Positions 62,605 to 64,000 of a DNA stretch of 64,000 nucleotides are shown here, piece after piece; the first letter of the stretch is position 1, and the number at the start of each line of letters is the position of its first letter. Position numbers and translations under genes: made by a program. Source of the DNA: Fibrobacter sp. UWR4. GTDB taxonomy: Bacteria; Fibrobacterota; Fibrobacteria; Fibrobacterales; Fibrobacteraceae. The notes beneath the pieces are model-generated. The model saw only the letters and a list, made by a program, of their open reading frames with translations. It had not been told where the DNA came from and made no database searches. The stretch lies in the NCBI RefSeq assembly GCF_003149045.1, contig NZ_QGDU01000019.1, positions 1-64,000 of the forward strand. The letters are read 5' to 3'.

Positions 62605-63459
62605 ATGAACGAAAACGAAACCGCCGTAGGCGCTGATAACGAAACTAAAGTCATCGACTTCTCTAAAATCACCATCACCAACCGTTTCATGTTCCCGCTG
62701 GTCATGAGCCACAAGGAAATCGCAAAGCCCTTCATCGAGGCGGCGCTTGGCATCAAGATTTACGACCTGAAGGACCCCGAGCAGGAAAAGACGGACCAGG
62801 TCGGCATCTTCAGCAAAAGCGTGCGCTACGACGTTTACGCCCAGGAAACCGGCAAGGACGGCGAAGTCAAGCGCTCCTTCGATCTGGAGATGCAGATGGA
62901 GGACACCAAGGAACTCCCGAAGCGCGCTCGTTACTACCAGTCTATTCATGACACCCACGAGTTGCGCAAGGGAAGCATGTACAGCAGCCTTAAGGACCAG
63001 TACGTGCTCTTCATTTGCCCGGAAGACATTTTCAAGGAAGGCCTGCCTATTTATAGTTTCCAGAACTATGCGACAGAAAACAAAAAACTCGCCTTGAACG
63101 ACCGCACCTTCAAAAATTTCTATATATTTAACCAGTACGAGAAACTTCCGGATACGCACCCGCTTAAACCGTACCTGAAGTATTTTGCTACAAACGCCGC
63201 CGAATCCTCGGAGACAAGGAAAATCCACACCAAGGTGGAGTGGTACCGTTCAGACGAAAAGACACAGGAGCGCTATATGACATGGGAACAGGAAATCCAG
63301 CTTGCCGCAGAAGCCGCTGCTGAAAAAGAACGCGAGCGCAACGAGAAAATCATCGCCGAGAAGGATGCCGAGATTTCCGAGAAGAATGCCGAGATCGCCG
63401 AACAGGCACGCAAAATCGCAGCTCTTGAGGCGAAACTCGCCGGAAAGAACTCCAAGTAA
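62605..63459 (+). CDS. Rpn/PD-(D/E)XK nuclease family transposase-like protein
   Basis: A 284-aa protein of the TIGR01784/Rpn family, recombination-promoting nucleases often labelled transposases. Catalytic-region patches: RFMFPLVMSHKEIAKPFIEA, SVRYDVYAQETG (Asp), RSFDLEMQMED (E-x-Q) and KRARYYQSIHD. The C-terminal ~50 residues form a coiled coil (KIIAEKDAEISEKNAEIAEQ). ATG 62605 by family start. The 300 bases before it hold no gene. Ends in a clear terminator. Likely mobile. Confidence 0.88.
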   Translation: MNENETAVGADNETKVIDFSKITITNRFMFPLVMSHKEIAKPFIEAALGIKIYDLKDPEQEKTDQVGIFSKSVRYDVYAQETGKDGEVKRSFDLEMQMEDTKELPKRARYYQSIHDTHELRKGSMYSSLKDQYVLFICPEDIFKEGLPIYSFQNYATENKKLALNDRTFKNFYIFNQYEKLPDTHPLKPYLKYFATNAAESSETRKIHTKVEWYRSDEKTQERYMTWEQEIQLAAEAAAEKERERNEKIIAEKDAEISEKNAEIAEQARKIAALEAKLAGKNSK

Positions 63460-63488
63460 CCTCTGCGAAAAATCTCCGCGATACAAGG

Positions 63489-63513
63489 GCCCCCCGCGCG
63501 GGTCTTTTTTTGT
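63489..63513 (+). terminator. terminator after the Rpn gene
   Basis: GC-rich palindrome CCCGCGCGGG followed by TCTTTTTTTG. Confidence 0.75.
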
Positions 63514-63556
63514 GGGCGGCCCGGCACTCCCGTGCCGTCGCTTCCGTTGAATGTCC

Positions 63557-63724
63557 GATTTCCTTGTCGGTAAGGCTTTCTTCCAAGGGCCAAATCAAAT
63601 TGTGCTCCTTGGCAAGTTTCAAGATCCTGTTGACGGTCTTTTTGGACACCTGACAACTTGTCGCGATGTCGTTTTGGCTTAACCCCAGGTTTCGCAACCT
63701 GAGGATTTCGCGGTATTTGGTCAT
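63557..63724 (-). pseudogene. istA: IS21-family istA fragment
   Basis: MTKYREILRLRNLGLSQNDI and SCQVSKKTVNRILKLAKEHN are the N-terminal HTH of an IS21-family IstA transposase; WPLEESLTDKEI follows. After about 56 residues the similarity stops and the frame runs on into unrelated GC-rich sequence. The DDE catalytic domain and istB are absent, so this is a 5' fragment. Confidence 0.8.
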
Positions 63725-63900
63725 TCGACCTCCTGTCTATTTTTTTCGCACGGTATTGTGCATGCTAAAATTAGACAGGTTTCCTTATCTCCGGAACCTC
63801 GGTTTCCGTTTGACCGGTATGTCGGTTTCCATTACTCCGGTTTCACGGTGTACTTTGCTCCGGTATATTCAATTTTAATTATATTGCTATCCATAGGATG
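63725..63900. mobile_element. probable left end of an IS21 element
   Basis: Upstream of the istA fragment lie repeated CCGG/CGGTTTC words (CTCGGTTTCC, GTCGGTTTCC, CTCCGGTTTC, GCTCCGGTAT between 63790 and 63870), like the multiple terminal repeats of IS21 elements. The exact tip and target duplication are not seen. From 63900 to the window end nothing is recognised. Confidence 0.45.
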
Positions 63901-64000
63901 CTCCTTTTTAGGTTGATTTGTGGTTATTTCAAATCTAAAAATTGGAACATCCTTTTTTTTTACCCCCTTAGAGGAATTTGCGAAAGACAATATACGTTAT

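Noticed and set aside
63250-63724. Reading the full 124-codon IstA-like frame as an intact gene
   Set aside because: Similarity to IstA ends after about 56 residues; the remainder is antisense to the Rpn terminator and coding tail and looks like chance.
1-64000. tRNA and rRNA genes
   Set aside because: All intergenic gaps were checked by eye for a T-loop (GGTTCGANTCC) with matching acceptor stem and for rRNA-like sequence; the one GGTTCGA near 14827 has no cloverleaf. Eye inspection can miss unusual cases.

Overview
The window looks like chromosomal DNA of a fibre-degrading Fibrobacter or close relative (FCB group). The main clues are a lipoprotein ending in the Fibrobacter major paralogous (FISUMP, TIGR02145) domain, two TIGR02147/DUF4423 proteins, Ser-rich lipoprotein linkers, a GH11 xylanase with a C-terminal secretion-type domain, a GH16 beta-glucanase lipoprotein, and promoter-like boxes of the Bacteroidota type (TTG - about 20 nt - TAnnTTTG). 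No rRNA, tRNA or CRISPR array was found.

Region 1 (0.4-14.7 kb, minus strand) is one tightly coupled operon for NADH:quinone oxidoreductase (complex I), nuoB-C-D-E-F-G-H-I-J-K-L-M-N. No nuoA precedes nuoB. Three subunits carry unusual tails: a coiled coil on NuoB, a fibronectin-III-like domain on NuoE and an acidic tail on NuoM. Region 2 (15-31 kb) holds an EAL protein with a degenerate GGDEF domain, a ferredoxin coupled to a geranylgeranyl-reductase-like flavoprotein, two tandem type IV pilin-like genes with near-identical N-termini but unrelated tails, glycogen phosphorylase, two paralogous membrane proteins with degenerate GGDEF domains, a TIGR02147-FISUMP lipoprotein pair and YbaK. Region 3 (31-36 kb) is carbohydrate-active (GH11, GH16) plus a MATE exporter, a nitroreductase and a pRiA4b ORF-3-like protein.

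Region 4 (36-41.6 kb) contains an acyltransferase, an AT-rich interval with two kinds of inverted-repeat structure, two toxin-antitoxin (TA) loci (DinJ/PIN plus a coupled 50-aa gene, and DinJ/YafQ), and thrS with a hairpin-rich leader. Region 5 (41.7-50.9 kb) has a hybrid sensor kinase with two periplasmic solute-binding domains, a second TIGR02147-lipoprotein pair, an RNase D-like protein, a membrane-anchored 5-FCL-like protein, a TrmH-type methyltransferase and a WecE-like aminotransferase. Region 6 (50.9-59.1 kb) is a surface-polysaccharide region: Gfo/Idh, ATP-grasp, sulfatase-fold membrane protein, GT2, a large membrane protein and a Wzm-type ABC permease without its ATPase. A BrnT/BrnA pair sits inside it. 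Region 7 (59.1-64 kb) is accessory DNA: HipA/HipB, a PIN/antitoxin pair bracketed by a duplicated hairpin cluster, gene remnants, an Rpn-type nuclease and an IS21 fragment.

A short palindromic element (outer sequence CGTCATGCCGA ... TCGGCATCRGC, with paired base changes between copies) recurs between genes and also lies in frame inside three polysaccharide-region genes. Together with the hairpin clusters at 37.3-37.65 kb and 60.5-62 kb and the 50-aa gene coupled to a PIN toxin, it is the least explained material here.
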